Below, one piece after another: positions 36,665-46,122 of a stretch of DNA of 64,000 nt. How positions within the stretch are numbered: the stretch's first letter is position 1; the number at the start of each line of letters is the position of its first letter. A program made the position numbers and the translations under genes. The notes beneath the pieces are model-generated. The model searched no databases, was not told where the DNA came from, and worked only from the letters and a program-made list of their open reading frames with translations. Source of the DNA: Bacillus sp. AFS073361 (GTDB lineage Bacteria > Bacillota > Bacilli > Bacillales > Cytobacillaceae); the NCBI RefSeq assembly GCF_002567005.1, contig NZ_NUZU01000031.1, positions 66,523 to 130,522 on the forward strand, read 5' to 3'.

Positions 36665-36842
36665 TCTCTCCAATTCCTCCCTTTATTATTTCTTACGTAT
36701 AGAATTAGGCAAAAATGAATGAAACCCTTTAAAAATTCTATGTAAATTTATTGTTAAATAATCATCATTGTTGAGCTTTTGAGCCAATTTCGGACTTCAA
36801 TGAGCGAATTTGAAAATCAACAATCTAATAAGTTCCATAAAA

Positions 36843-36866
36843 AAAGATGCAATACAGAGCATCTTT
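36843..36866 (-). terminator. Terminator of tandem-GNAT gene
   Basis: Arms AAAGATGC / GCATCTTT with an 8-base loop, 31 bases past the stop codon; T-rich on both sides. Confidence 0.75.
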
Positions 36867-36896
36867 CTTTAAAATTCCACTATGTTTTACTTGAAA

Positions 36897-37721
36897 TTAC
36901 TTTTCATATAAATAGTAATCTTGAGAATGGTAGCTTCTAAATCCACATGATTCATAGAGCCTAAGCGCATTGGCATTTTTAGCCTCTACCTCGAGAAAAA
37001 TAGGTAATCCTTTTTGATGCTCCCTAATAACTACATTCGATAAGGCTTTTCTTCCAATCCCCTTTCCCTGGAGTTCAGGAAAAATGGCAAAACCATAGAT
37101 CCAAGCTTCACCATTCGATTCGGAAACGCGTATTTTTCCGGCAGTTTTTCCTTCCGCTTCAATTATGAAACGTTCGTCACCGCTGGTTTCCCTAATCGTT
37201 TGGTTAAACGCTCGTGCCGCCTCTTCGTTGATTCCGAACCCTAAAAAATCAAGTTGGATTTCGGCTTCCCAATCCTCTGGAGAAATTGACGGACGCAATG
37301 TAACAGTCGGGTCCTCAGACAATTGCGTTTCCTGCCATTTCATTTGATACTCAGCAATCGAAAAAGCACATGGAACGCTTTTCAAAAACTGCTTGGCTGA
37401 TTGAGATTTTGTTGGAGCATTTAACAAAATCGTAGGATATCGTTTTTCGGACTCTAGCAGGCCCCTTTCCATCAACTCAGAAAAAATTCCTCTTCTTCGG
37501 TAATCGGGGTGCACCATTCCACATATTTCTACTTTATCTCCAAAACCATAGATGCCAAGAAAGCCGACAAGCTTCCCGTCTTCATAATGAAATAAGTCTT
37601 TTTTTTGTTTTCCAATCCGATTTTCAAGCATATCAAAATTTAGCTTCAGGTTGAATCCACCCTCTTCTTCACAACCCCCCTGAAGCTCTTTAATTTCCAA
37701 TAGATCTTCACGTGTAAGCAT
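36897..37721 (-). CDS. Tandem GNAT-domain acetyltransferase
   Basis: The 274-residue protein is two GNAT folds in one chain. The first is degenerate, with GKLVGFLGIYGF and VHPDYRRRGIFSELM near residues 50-85. The second is complete, with GKTAGKIRVSE, IFPELQGKGIGRKAL (acetyl-CoA loop Q-x-K-G-I-G) and NANALRLYESCGF. Such double-GNAT proteins resemble mycothiol synthase or MccE-like enzymes, but the substrate is unknown. It is transcribed alone. Confidence 0.86.
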   Translation of the reverse strand: MLTREDLLEIKELQGGCEEEGGFNLKLNFDMLENRIGKQKKDLFHYEDGKLVGFLGIYGFGDKVEICGMVHPDYRRRGIFSELMERGLLESEKRYPTILLNAPTKSQSAKQFLKSVPCAFSIAEYQMKWQETQLSEDPTVTLRPSISPEDWEAEIQLDFLGFGINEEAARAFNQTIRETSGDERFIIEAEGKTAGKIRVSESNGEAWIYGFAIFPELQGKGIGRKALSNVVIREHQKGLPIFLEVEAKNANALRLYESCGFRSYHSQDYYLYEK

Positions 37722-37934
37722 TCATTTCACCCCTGTTCATCTTCACCTATTTCTATTCTTGATTGTGGGTTGTCATTCCTTCTTTTAATATATTCTTATA
37801 TAAAAAAAGCCACCGAGATGGCAGCTTAATTCTTATGAATGGCTCTCATTTATTAAACTCTTTTTTTCATTGCTACAATCCAAAAATACAAGTATATTCA
37901 ACCTAAAAGGTATGAGAAGAAAAGAGTGATTCGT

Positions 37935-38357
37935 ATGACTAGTGACCACCATCAAAAATCTAATAAATCATCTTACATGAGGTTGGGTTATGTGTTCGCT
38001 GTTATTCTCACCATCATACTTGGCCTGGCCTCAAGAAAATTCTCTCAACTGCTTCCGATCCTTGTTGCGGAGAATGCCGGGGATGCACTGTGGGCGATGA
38101 TGGTTTATTTCGGATTTCGTTTCTTGCTGGTGCGAAAGAGCCTCCTAACAGCCATCATCCTTAGTTTATTATTCAGTTATGGCATCGAATTCAGTCAACT
38201 CTATCAAGCAGAATGGATTAATCATCTGCGCGGTACATTGATTGGAGCGTTAATACTTGGTCAAGGTTTTCTTACAGTGGATTTGATTCGGTATGCAATT
38301 GGGATTATGGTGGCTGCTGTAATAGATAAAATGACCCTTAGTGCAAAAAAACGTTAA
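37935..38357 (+). CDS. DUF2809 membrane protein
   Basis: This 140-residue protein has four transmembrane helices. The DUF2809 signature is clear: GLASRKFSQLLPILVAENAGDALWAMMVYFGF, FSYGIEFSQLYQAEWINHLRGT and LGQGFLTVDLIRYAIG. The function of the family is unknown. The ATG at 37935 is chosen over GTG 37926, which overlaps the weak AAGAGTG site. It is transcribed alone. Confidence 0.88.
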   Translation: MTSDHHQKSNKSSYMRLGYVFAVILTIILGLASRKFSQLLPILVAENAGDALWAMMVYFGFRFLLVRKSLLTAIILSLLFSYGIEFSQLYQAEWINHLRGTLIGALILGQGFLTVDLIRYAIGIMVAAVIDKMTLSAKKR

Positions 38358-38367
38358 TCTTAGAAAT

Positions 38368-38397
38368 CCCATAGCCTTAGTTACCTAATGCTATGGG
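38368..38397. terminator. Terminator shared by DUF2809 and lipoprotein genes
   Basis: Arms CCCATAGC / GCTATGGG, extended by GAAA / TTTC outside. It overlaps the last codons of the minus-strand lipoprotein gene. Confidence 0.65.
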
Positions 38398-38844
38398 AAT
38401 TTCTAACGTATTTATTTTTGAACCATCTTTTGCGGAATATACAAATAATTCTAATTTACCTGTAGTTGTAGATACTAACTCCTTGGCAAATGTGATTTCA
38501 AATTCACCCCAAGCTGGCGCGCCCTCTGTTTGGTAGTTTCCTTCTTTAACGACTTTTTCTCCATCATATAGAGCATATTGAAAGACCCCTTCAAAGACTT
38601 GGGCTTTCCCTGTTACAAGGATTGTATCAGCCTTTTCTGTAACGACGACATCTTTAAAGACTTCATTGTGATATACTTCTTCCTCCGGTTCCTCTGAAAC
38701 AGGTCCATTGGGATTTGACGGATTTTCTCCATCTGGTACTGTTACGGGTGGTTTTTCACTTTCCACATCCTGTTGTGAAGTACAAGCAGCTAATCCCATT
38801 GAAACCAACAATACAGCGATCAAATAAGCCATCATTTTCATCAT
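38377..38844 (-). CDS. Lipoprotein with Gmad2 (sporulation/germination Ig-like) domain
   Basis: A signal peptide with a LAAC lipobox (about residue 21 from the ATG at 38844) directs lipid anchoring outside the membrane. A Pro/Glu/Asn-rich linker of about 40 residues follows. The C-terminal 90 residues match Gmad2, the immunoglobulin-like domain found in spore germination and sporulation proteins: VTGKAQVFEGVFQYALYDG and GAPAWGEFEITF. The upstream ATG at 38871 is possible but has no better ribosome binding site. The role is unknown. Confidence 0.85.
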   Translation of the reverse strand: MMKMMAYLIAVLLVSMGLAACTSQQDVESEKPPVTVPDGENPSNPNGPVSEEPEEEVYHNEVFKDVVVTEKADTILVTGKAQVFEGVFQYALYDGEKVVKEGNYQTEGAPAWGEFEITFAKELVSTTTGKLELFVYSAKDGSKINTLEIPIALGN

Positions 38845-38947
38845 GTTATCCCGCCTATTTTTTCTTTTCATTTATTATATTTTATTATTTTTTGAATAAT
38901 CCTGTGTGCTGGAAAAATAATTATAAATAAACAAACCAATAAAAAAT

Positions 38948-38994
38948 AGACGGAGCTGGTTCTTCCTTTTGGGAAGCCCAAGTCCGTCTTTTTT
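38948..38994 (-). terminator. Terminator of DUF1540 gene
   Basis: Arms AGACGGA / TCCGTCT with an inner CTTCC / GGAAG stem; on the minus strand the stem is followed by ATTTTTTATT. Confidence 0.75.
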
Positions 38995-39007
38995 ACAACA
39001 GAAGAAG

Positions 39008-39226
39008 TTAACTATTTTTGCTTTTTGGTTTGAAGGTTTTACAACAGGTTTCGGCTGAGGTACCTGCCGTATCCACATGATTCTTTTCACCTAATTCGGA
39101 AGAAAACTCTGTATCATAGCGGGCATGGTTATCAATTTCAACCATAATTTTATCCGCTGTACATACATTACCTTCACCATAAAACGAACAGTTGGCTATT
39201 GAACAAGATACTTCAACTTTAGGCAT
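39008..39226 (-). CDS. DUF1540 cysteine-rich small protein
   Basis: The 72-residue protein has CSIANCSFYGEGNVCTADKIMVE and C-terminal AETCCKTF, the Cys pattern of DUF1540, possibly binding a metal. The family is common in Bacillus and Clostridium and lacks an assigned function. GGAGGTTC precedes the start. Confidence 0.88.
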   Translation of the reverse strand: MPKVEVSCSIANCSFYGEGNVCTADKIMVEIDNHARYDTEFSSELGEKNHVDTAGTSAETCCKTFKPKSKNS

Positions 39227-39345
39227 TGTCGAACCTCCTAGTTAATGAACTGTTGCTTTTTTATATTTTGTAAAAACAATTTTTTCATTCACTGGATTAT
39301 TTTTTACTCTAATGAAATGGAGACATTTTTCCAAGATAACAAGAA

Positions 39346-39374
39346 AGGCAACGACCCCTTTGGGTTCGCTGCCT
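39346..39374 (-). terminator. Terminator of MFS carrier gene
   Basis: Arms AGGCAGCGAACCC / GGGTCGTTGCCT with two non-Watson-Crick positions on the minus strand, then TTTCTTG. Confidence 0.7.
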
Positions 39375-39394
39375 CCTTTTAATAACGTTCACTA

Positions 39395-40642
39395 TTAACT
39401 TGCTCGTGTCTCTGGTGAAAGATTGTGAACTTTCCCATGATTGGTTTTTTCCTTCGTTTTTGGATTTCCAACATTTGGTGCCTTAATGGTCATGGCGATG
39501 AGTAAGGATACAACGCTCAGTACCGCTATAAGCTTAAATGTAGGAATAAAACCACCTAAGGCAGAAGCAATAAATGATCCAGAAATGGCTCCAATTCCGA
39601 AACCTTGATAAATGATGCCGTAATTTTTGCTTTGATTTTTCAAGCCAAAGAAATCAGCGACAATAGCCGGGAAGATCGTAATATTCCCGCCAAAACAGAA
39701 GGCAATCCCAGCAACACAGGCAAAGAACAAGGCATAATTAAGTTGGACAAAGCTTAATACGGTCACAGCTGCTGCAGTTACAAGAAGGGCAAATGAGACC
39801 ACTCTTAAACGACCGACTTTATCCGATAAGGCCCCGAGAATGATACGACCGCTTGTATTAAAGATAGCAACTAATGCCACAGCATTACTAGCCGCTTCCA
39901 CATCAAGTCCAGCCATTCTCACTCCAATATCCTTCACGATTCCAATTAAGAATAATCCACTCATACACGCAGTGAAGAAAATGACAAATAATAGATAAGC
40001 TTGCTTGGTTTTAAGCATTTCTTTCACAGTGAAATCTTTTTGAACGCTGTCACTAAGGGTTTGCACTGCTTGACCCATTTTTGCTTCTCGTACTAGGAAT
40101 GAACCACCCACAACTAATATCATGACGATTAATCCCCAGTAAAAAAAGGCTTGAGACACACCAACGGATTGAATCAGTGAACCGTTTATAAATTTGAATA
40201 ACAAACTTCCCGTACCGTACGCACCAACAGAAATTCCTGAAATAAGTCCTTTTCTCTCTGGAAACCACTTAATTAAATTTGATAATGACGTAATATAAGC
40301 TGTACCGTCTGCTGCCCCAACGACAACACCAACTAAAATATAAAGCATCCATAAAGATGATACTTGGGAACTAAGAATTAATCCTGCTCCTAGTACAAAG
40401 CCTGCAACACCAATTAAACGGCGAAGCCCCCATTTATCCTGCAGCTTTCCAGCAAACAACGTAGAGAATGCCAAGGCGAAGCTGGTAATAGAAAACGTAA
40501 TAGCAACTGAATTTAACTTCCAATGAAAGAGTTCTACTAACGGCTGGTTAAAAAGACTCCACGTATAAATGGTACCTAAACCCATCTGTACAATAATCGT
40601 TCCTAACACGATCAGCCATCGACGATCTGTTCTTGATTTCAT
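39395..40642 (-). CDS. OFA-family MFS carrier (YhjX-like, probable pyruvate-linked transporter)
   Basis: The 415-residue, 12-helix MFS protein starts DRRWLIVLGTIIVQMGLGTIYTWSLF, the opening of the oxalate/formate antiporter (OFA) branch. LSNLIKWFPERKGLISGI and LGALSDKVGRLRVV loops follow. In E. coli the same branch includes YhjX, whose gene is switched on by the pyruvate-sensing YpdA/YpdB system. Here a LytS-type kinase and LytTR regulator gene lie directly upstream on the same strand, with two LytTR-type boxes in between. I infer a carboxylate (pyruvate-type) carrier induced by that system. Substrate specificity is inference only. Confidence 0.88.
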   Translation of the reverse strand: MKSRTDRRWLIVLGTIIVQMGLGTIYTWSLFNQPLVELFHWKLNSVAITFSITSFALAFSTLFAGKLQDKWGLRRLIGVAGFVLGAGLILSSQVSSLWMLYILVGVVVGAADGTAYITSLSNLIKWFPERKGLISGISVGAYGTGSLLFKFINGSLIQSVGVSQAFFYWGLIVMILVVGGSFLVREAKMGQAVQTLSDSVQKDFTVKEMLKTKQAYLLFVIFFTACMSGLFLIGIVKDIGVRMAGLDVEAASNAVALVAIFNTSGRIILGALSDKVGRLRVVSFALLVTAAAVTVLSFVQLNYALFFACVAGIAFCFGGNITIFPAIVADFFGLKNQSKNYGIIYQGFGIGAISGSFIASALGGFIPTFKLIAVLSVVSLLIAMTIKAPNVGNPKTKEKTNHGKVHNLSPETRAS

Positions 40643-40720
40643 TGCGATCTCCTCTTTTCTTCCATGTAAAAATGATAATGTTACATTTAATAATCTTTAA
40701 TTGATTTTGTTTACATCATC

Positions 40721-40726
40721 ATCATA
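40721..40726 (-). promoter_or_regulatory. Candidate -10 of the MFS carrier promoter
   Basis: TATGAT on the minus strand, 33 bases on from the nearest edge of the LytTR box pair. No good -35 lies at 17 bases, as expected for an activator-dependent promoter. Confidence 0.5.
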
Positions 40727-40758
40727 GCATCGAAAAAGAGAAAGAAATCGGTTTCAGA

Positions 40759-40789
40759 ATGAGATGCCTATTATTCGGAATGAATGGCG
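40759..40789 (-). promoter_or_regulatory. Direct-repeat LytTR response-regulator boxes
   Basis: On the minus strand CGCCATTCAT and GGCATCTCAT begin exactly 21 bases apart, two helical turns, and both continue into TCYGAA. The E. coli YpdB target is a direct repeat of GGCATTTCAT with 11 bases between. The second box here differs from it by one base. Confidence 0.72.
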
Positions 40790-40790
40790 G

Positions 40791-41570
40791 TTATAGATGC
40801 ATAATTTGTCGAAACGCTTTCACCTTACTTCTACTGACCGGAATTTCCTCAGAAAGACCTTTTAAACGAAGCATATAGGTTTGATTAAACCATGGAACGA
40901 TTTCGCGGATTTTGGTCAAGTTAATCGTATAAGAACGATGACATCGAAAGAATAGGTTCTCTGGTAAAAGTGCGTCAAATTCCGAGATGCTCATCGGCAT
41001 GATGTACTCCTCCTCTTTCGTATACACCAATGTCACTTTTTCACTAGCAATCGCGTAATAGATATCATTGGCGTCTGTTACGATAATTTTATCGTTCTTT
41101 TTCAAATTGATTCGATTAGACGCCTGTGAGGGGTTTTCCCTTTGCTTTCCCAGCGGATACGGATGAGACACGAGTGTTCCCTCCGGGAGCAATGTTTCAG
41201 CGTGATCTCGTTTAAAAGCAGATTCCAATCTGCTTAACATCGCGGCAATCCGCTTCTCATCATAGGGCTTTAAAATATAGTCAAAAGCTTCAAGTTCAAA
41301 AGCTTGGGCAGCATGCTCTTTATAAGCTGTAGTAAAGACAATATATGGCCTTTTTGAAAATTTACTGATAGTACTCGCTAACAACATCCCATTAAGGGAA
41401 GGAATATTAATATCTAGAAAAATGACATCTGTTTCATTCTCCTGCAAAAATTTTAATACATCTAAGCCATCATCAAAAGTATGGGTCACTTCAATTTTAC
41501 TATAGGCTTCAACTAAATACTCCAGTTCTTCACGTGCAGGGATTTCATCCTCGACAATAATTGCTCTCAT
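40791..41570 (-). CDS. LytTR-family response regulator
   Basis: The 259-residue protein has a receiver domain with VEDE (acidic pocket), phosphoacceptor Asp53 (FLDINIP), Thr in FTTAY and Lys in ILKPY. After a linker comes a LytTR DNA-binding domain (about residues 150-255) with the [12 protein letters not shown] and [11 protein letters not shown] motifs. It overlaps the kinase gene by 4 bases (ATGA), which implies translational coupling. It should bind the 21-bp-spaced boxes just downstream and activate the MFS carrier gene. Confidence 0.95.
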   Translation of the reverse strand: MRAIIVEDEIPAREELEYLVEAYSKIEVTHTFDDGLDVLKFLQENETDVIFLDINIPSLNGMLLASTISKFSKRPYIVFTTAYKEHAAQAFELEAFDYILKPYDEKRIAAMLSRLESAFKRDHAETLLPEGTLVSHPYPLGKQRENPSQASNRINLKKNDKIIVTDANDIYYAIASEKVTLVYTKEEEYIMPMSISEFDALLPENLFFRCHRSYTINLTKIREIVPWFNQTYMLRLKGLSEEIPVSRSKVKAFRQIMHL

Positions 41571-43228
41571 AGGTTCTCCTTTACTATATCAAAAAAGACT
41601 TCTGTTCCAGGTGACAGTCGGTGAATGACCAGTCCATGTCCATAAATGAGTTTCACTCGCTGGTGAACATTATACAAGCCAATTTTGTTGGCCGGTACAT
41701 TATCATGGAGCAAATGATGAATGGCATCCTCGCTAATTCCGGCCCCGGTATCTTTCACACTAATTCTTACTTTGTTTTCCAAATTCTTGACCGAAATAGT
41801 TACCTTTCCGGGTCCTTTTATCTTTAAGACTCCATGGATAATGGCATTTTCGACTAGAGGCTGAATAAGAAGACTTGGTATGTACACATTTACATCATCT
41901 ACCTCATATTCCACTGTTAATCGGCTCCCAAAACGCGCCTTTTCTATTTCCACGTAATCTCGGACTTGTGCTAATTCTTTATGGATATCAATCAATTCAT
42001 CACTAACTTCTAAATTGTAACGCATATAGCCAGAAAGATTAATAATTAGCTCACGCGCCTTGTCCGGATTTTTGCGTGTGGTGGAGGCAATGGCATTGAG
42101 GGCATTAAACAAAAAATGCGGATTAATTTTTGTTTGCAATGCCTTTAATTCAGCCTTGTTCGCAGCTTCCCTAATTTGTTCAATCCGGGAAACCTCCATT
42201 AGTGTGGAGATGATTTGCGATAATCCGATCGCCATTGTCTGCAGTGAATAGGTCATTTTATAAGCTTTCCGGTAATAGATTTTAAGGGTGCCTGTCACCT
42301 CACCATGCTCCTCAAAAGGAACAATGAGCAGCGAGTGAATTTGCGGTGTATGGTGATCCTGAACTTGATTCCGAATGATAAATTTCCCACTGTGAATGGC
42401 CTCTTTGGTCAAATCACTAATGATTTCCTGCCCAATGACATATCGTTCTTCTCCAAAGCCCACATAGGTGAGCACGTTATGGGTATCGGTTATCGCTACC
42501 GCGTCGGCCTTGATATCATCTTTAATAATACGACAAATTTCTGTCAAGGAATCCGAATTAATCGACCGAAAGTAGGGAAGTGTCTTGTTCGCGATATCCA
42601 ATGCTAACTTCGCCTGTCTCGCCGCAATCATTTCCTTTTCACCTTCAACGCTCATCACAAGCAAAACAATTAAACCAATGTTGACCTCTCCAATAATCAT
42701 CGGGAAGGCGATTTTTGAAACAATGTCCAAACCTAGTTCGTACGGATTTGCCATCACTAGGATTAACACCATGGTCAAAATTTCCGACAACATTCCGGCT
42801 GCTATTCCATAAATCCAGCGCAAAGACCGTTTCACGCTTCGATTAATATACCCCGAAACAATCCCTGCAAAAATGCTCGTAATTAGGCACGGGATGGAAG
42901 TGATCCCACCAATATCAATGACATATCGATGGACTCCTGACACAATACCGGTAATAATTCCTACCCATGGTCCAAATAAAATTCCACCCGAAACCACCGC
43001 AATAATCCTGACATTCACCAGTGAACCTTCCACATTGATCCCGGAATACGTACCAAATATGGCAAATAAGCAAAACACAAGTGTAATGACAAAACGCTCT
43101 GTGGCAGAATGCTGGTCTTTTTGAAGCGATTCCTTAAATCGTGGGATTCGTATCATAAAGAATAGGCAAATCAAGAGTAAAGCCGCCCGTTCAAATAAAT
43201 CAATAAGCATTTCTAATGATGTGTTCAT
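41567..43228 (-). CDS. LytS/YpdA/BtsS-type sensor histidine kinase
   Basis: The 553-residue kinase has six or so N-terminal transmembrane helices of the 5TMR_LYT type ([29 protein letters not shown] in two overlapping parts). A GAF domain follows around residues 215-345, then the His_kinase domain [18 protein letters not shown] with the phospho-His. The HATPase domain has [15 protein letters not shown] and DTGAGI. The same architecture is found in the pyruvate sensors BtsS, YpdA and Bacillus LytS. It is the first gene of a kinase-regulator pair next to an OFA carrier. Confidence 0.95.
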   Translation of the reverse strand: MNTSLEMLIDLFERAALLLICLFFMIRIPRFKESLQKDQHSATERFVITLVFCLFAIFGTYSGINVEGSLVNVRIIAVVSGGILFGPWVGIITGIVSGVHRYVIDIGGITSIPCLITSIFAGIVSGYINRSVKRSLRWIYGIAAGMLSEILTMVLILVMANPYELGLDIVSKIAFPMIIGEVNIGLIVLLVMSVEGEKEMIAARQAKLALDIANKTLPYFRSINSDSLTEICRIIKDDIKADAVAITDTHNVLTYVGFGEERYVIGQEIISDLTKEAIHSGKFIIRNQVQDHHTPQIHSLLIVPFEEHGEVTGTLKIYYRKAYKMTYSLQTMAIGLSQIISTLMEVSRIEQIREAANKAELKALQTKINPHFLFNALNAIASTTRKNPDKARELIINLSGYMRYNLEVSDELIDIHKELAQVRDYVEIEKARFGSRLTVEYEVDDVNVYIPSLLIQPLVENAIIHGVLKIKGPGKVTISVKNLENKVRISVKDTGAGISEDAIHHLLHDNVPANKIGLYNVHQRVKLIYGHGLVIHRLSPGTEVFFDIVKENL

Positions 43229-43404
43229 TTAACGTTCCCTTCTTCTGTATGTTTTCTAAAAACCTCATCCATAACTTCAATATTATACTACTAGCTGGTT
43301 TCGAAAAGGAAAAAATGGAATGTAATGAAATCACCCAGTTCTATCCATTCTTAACAGCTTGCCTATTTTTCTCTTGAGAAATATAAACAGGCTTTTTTAT
43401 TAGG

Positions 43405-43432
43405 ACAACGTCTTCCCGTGATACATATACAT
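43405..43432 (+). promoter_or_regulatory. Candidate SigK-type promoter of cotB
   Basis: An AC at 43405-43406 lies 17 bases before CATATACAT (43424-43432), near the SigK consensus AC-N16/17-CATAnnnTA but with the last two bases reversed. A late sporulation promoter is expected for a coat gene. Confidence 0.35.
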
Positions 43433-43473
43433 GCAGTATAAATTTAATTGTGGAATGTAAGGGGAGAATTTTT

Positions 43474-44736
43474 ATGGATAGAGACATCATGAAAAAGTTC
43501 ATTGGCAAAGTAATCAAGATTGGTAGAGGAGGACCTGAATCCAAAATTGGGATGTTAATGGATACCGGCGACGATCATATCACCATTCTCACCGAAGATG
43601 ATGGAATTGTTTACTACAATACGAATCATATTAAAAGTTTTACAGATAACATAAAAGAGAGTATGTCTTTCGACATAGACCTACCTGAAAATTTAACATT
43701 TATAAAAGGGGCTAATCTCCAAGAACTGCTTGGCTCAATGAAATACAAATGGATTAAAATTAATCGTGGCGGCCCTGAGACCATAGAGGGAGTACTCGCA
43801 AATGCAGATAATGATTCTATTTTTTTAATCAATGGTCAGGAACTCGTTCGTCTTTCCATGTACCATATTAAAAGTATTAGCTATGGTTTAAAAATTCAAA
43901 AGACCAATAGTGAAAACACTTATACACAACAATCACAACAAAGAGAAGGAAAATCAAGTAATAGCAGTCAAAATAAAAAAAATAACAGTCAAAAAAACAA
44001 AAATAAAAATAAAAATAAGAAAAACCGCAATAAGAGATCTTCGCAAAAAACAACGGATAATGATGCGGAAACGAATATAGCAAATCCATTATCCATAACG
44101 GGAATTTCGTTTGAAATAGATATTGAAGAGGCTGAAATGAATCAATCATTGCCTAAATTCACAACTGAAACTTCGCAAGGAACGCCTGTTGGAGAGGATG
44201 ACGGTAGTCTTTCCATTCCATTGGCCACAATGGAAACATCAGAAGGAGAACCTATTGATGAGGATGACGATAGTCTTTCCATTCCATTATCCACAATGGA
44301 AACTCCGCAAGGAGAACGTATTGATGAGGATGACGATAGTCTTTCCATTCCATTATCCACAATGGAAACTTCGCAAGGAGCACCTATTGATGAGGATAAC
44401 GGTAGTCTTTCCATTCCATTGGCCACAATAGAAACTTCTAAAGTAATGCCTATTGTAGAGGATGAAAGTAATCTAGCCATTCCACTCTCGGCACTGGAAG
44501 CTTCGCAAGTAATACCTGTATTTGAGGATGAAAGTGATTTATCCATTCCACTATCCACATGGGAAACTTCGCAAGAAACACCTGTTGGAGAGGATGAAAG
44601 TGATCTAGAAACTCCTCTATACACAATGGAAACTACAAAAGTAACAACTGGTGAAGACATGCTAATTGATCTAGCAGTTCTAATTACTCTAATGAAAAAG
44701 TTTATAAGAAAATATTCAAACAATACCCAAAATTAA
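43474..44736 (+). CDS. cotB: CotB-like spore coat protein with acidic tandem repeats
   Basis: The N-terminal 140 residues match the CotB repeat twice: VIKIGRGGPESKIGMLMD..YYNTNHIKSF and WIKINRGGPETIEGVL...MYHIKSIS. CotB is an outer-coat component. A Ser/Asn/Lys-rich segment (about residues 145-200) corresponds to the Ser/Lys-rich tail of B. subtilis CotB. Unlike that protein, this one goes on with seven 22-residue acidic repeats of the ETSQGxPxxEDDxSLSIPLxTM type. The ATG at 43474 has AGGGGAG 8 bases upstream; a GTG at 43450 lies before that site. It is transcribed alone. Confidence 0.87.
   Translation: MDRDIMKKFIGKVIKIGRGGPESKIGMLMDTGDDHITILTEDDGIVYYNTNHIKSFTDNIKESMSFDIDLPENLTFIKGANLQELLGSMKYKWIKINRGGPETIEGVLANADNDSIFLINGQELVRLSMYHIKSISYGLKIQKTNSENTYTQQSQQREGKSSNSSQNKKNNSQKNKNKNKNKKNRNKRSSQKTTDNDAETNIANPLSITGISFEIDIEEAEMNQSLPKFTTETSQGTPVGEDDGSLSIPLATMETSEGEPIDEDDDSLSIPLSTMETPQGERIDEDDDSLSIPLSTMETSQGAPIDEDNGSLSIPLATIETSKVMPIVEDESNLAIPLSALEASQVIPVFEDESDLSIPLSTWETSQETPVGEDESDLETPLYTMETTKVTTGEDMLIDLAVLITLMKKFIRKYSNNTQN
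44167..44628 (+). repeat. Seven 66-bp tandem repeats in cotB
   Basis: Seven uninterrupted units of 66 bases, each encoding 22 residues. Units 2-4 are most alike (EDDDSLSIPLSTM) and units 5-7 are more diverged (EDES-LxIPL). The antisense open frame over this stretch is a by-product of the repeat. Confidence 0.92.
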
Positions 44737-44795
44737 ACCTTTATTCCTTTTGTTTTGAAATATTTGGAATTAATCACTCTCACACATTACAAAAA

Positions 44796-44820
44796 AGAAA
44801 GACCATCATTTGGTCTTTCT
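44796..44820. terminator. Bidirectional terminator between cotB and mscS-type gene
   Basis: Arms AGAAAGACCA / TGGTCTTTCT with a 5-base loop, flanked by A and T runs. Confidence 0.85.
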
Positions 44821-44846
44821 TCTTCTATGTTACTATCCATCGATTT

Positions 44847-45965
44847 TCAATCAAATGAACCCATTGTTTGGAATAATTCTTCATTTGATTTTGGAGTTAC
44901 ATAAATGGTTCGACTTGGAAACGCTATGTCTACTCCCTCTTCCTCTAATATCGCCATAATGGCTAAATTGATTTCATGTTTAATTTTAACGTGCTCTGCC
45001 CAGACAGTAGAATTCGTAAAGAAGTAGATAAGAATATCGAGACTACTCTCATTATAATGATCAAATGCAACCATAATCGTATCAGGATGGATTTCTTCAT
45101 GTGTGGTTAATAAATGTTCAATCCGTTTAACCACTCGTTGAATTTGTTCTTTCGTCGTTTGATAGTTAAGTCCTAAGTGAAAAGAAATTTTTCTCTTCCC
45201 CATTCGACTCCAGTTGGTAATGGCTTCATTGGCAAGTGTTGCATTGGGAACGGTAACTAGCGCCTGACTAAACGTACGAATTTTCGTGCTTCTGAAATTA
45301 ATATCTTCGACAATCCCTTCGACACTAGGTGTTAAGATCCAATCTCCAATCGAAAAAGGTTTTTCAGTGACAATGACGATTCCGCCTATTAGATTTCCTA
45401 CCGCTTCTTTTGCAGCTAAAGCAAAGGCTAGACCCCCTAGCCCTAGACCAGCCACCAATCCGTTGACGTCATAATCAAACTCTTGGCCAATAATACTAAT
45501 GCTGATGGCAATGATGATGACGCGGATCGTCCTTGAAATGAACGGTAATAGAATTAAATCAATCTTATTGTTGATCTTTTGATTAACACTTATTAAAATA
45601 CCCTCAGTTGGAGATGACAAGTTAAACAAGCCCCAAGTAATTAATACGATAACCATAGAACGGAGGAATTTTAAAAATAACGTATTATGCTGTTCGATAA
45701 ACGGGAAATAATCCATGGCTAAATACAAACCTATAATGATAAAGAACCATCCCAAAGGACGTTCAAATCCTAAACAAATTTTAGTAAAAACATCAGTTGG
45801 TGTTTTCCGAGATAATTTTACAATCAACTGAAATACATACTTTGTAAATATGTTTCTAAAAAGGATAAATAATACCAAAATACCAATAGAAATTCCTAAA
45901 TTTTTTAACATGTCATAGTCTAATCCCGCCATTGAAAAAGCCATGACAAATGAACCAAAAGACAT
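44847..45965 (-). CDS. MscS-family mechanosensitive channel (YhdY-like)
   Basis: The channel releases solutes upon hypo-osmotic shock. The 372-residue protein has about five N-terminal helices. The MscS pore helix segment is VAGLGLGGLAFALAAKEAVGNLIGGI, and the beta domain reads FSIGDWI..PSVEGIVEDINFRSTKIRTF with VPNATLANEAITNWSR. These are the diagnostic MscS sequences. Length and sequence suit B. subtilis YhdY. It fits the window's ion-homeostasis theme but stands alone. Confidence 0.92.
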   Translation of the reverse strand: MSFGSFVMAFSMAGLDYDMLKNLGISIGILVLFILFRNIFTKYVFQLIVKLSRKTPTDVFTKICLGFERPLGWFFIIIGLYLAMDYFPFIEQHNTLFLKFLRSMVIVLITWGLFNLSSPTEGILISVNQKINNKIDLILLPFISRTIRVIIIAISISIIGQEFDYDVNGLVAGLGLGGLAFALAAKEAVGNLIGGIVIVTEKPFSIGDWILTPSVEGIVEDINFRSTKIRTFSQALVTVPNATLANEAITNWSRMGKRKISFHLGLNYQTTKEQIQRVVKRIEHLLTTHEEIHPDTIMVAFDHYNESSLDILIYFFTNSTVWAEHVKIKHEINLAIMAILEEEGVDIAFPSRTIYVTPKSNEELFQTMGSFD

Positions 45966-46083
45966 TCTAAAATACCTTCTCTCTTTTTACGATATATTTT
46001 TTGCAGAATTACATTTTCATATAATAACTGCTTCCACAAAATTTTTAAATACAACTATAGTCTTAGATTGGAAGAAAATAAAA

Positions 46084-46110
46084 AAGATGAAGAACGGTGC
46101 CTCCATCTTT
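46084..46110 (-). terminator. Terminator of YwaF-like gene
   Basis: Minus-strand arms AAAGATG / CATCTTT followed by a TTTTTTATTTT run. Confidence 0.7.
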
Positions 46111-46122
46111 ATCGCCTTTTGA

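Noticed and set aside
43371-43400. Hairpin GCCTATTT...AAACAGGC with plus-strand T-run
   Set aside because: No plus-strand gene lies upstream to be terminated, and the stem is imperfect; left unannotated.
44167-44628. CRISPR-like array
   Set aside because: The 66-bp periodicity has no spacer/repeat alternation and is in-frame coding sequence.
44142-44723. 193-codon minus-strand frame opposite cotB
   Set aside because: It mirrors the 66-bp repeats of cotB in the antisense direction; the plus strand has the ribosome binding site and CotB motifs.
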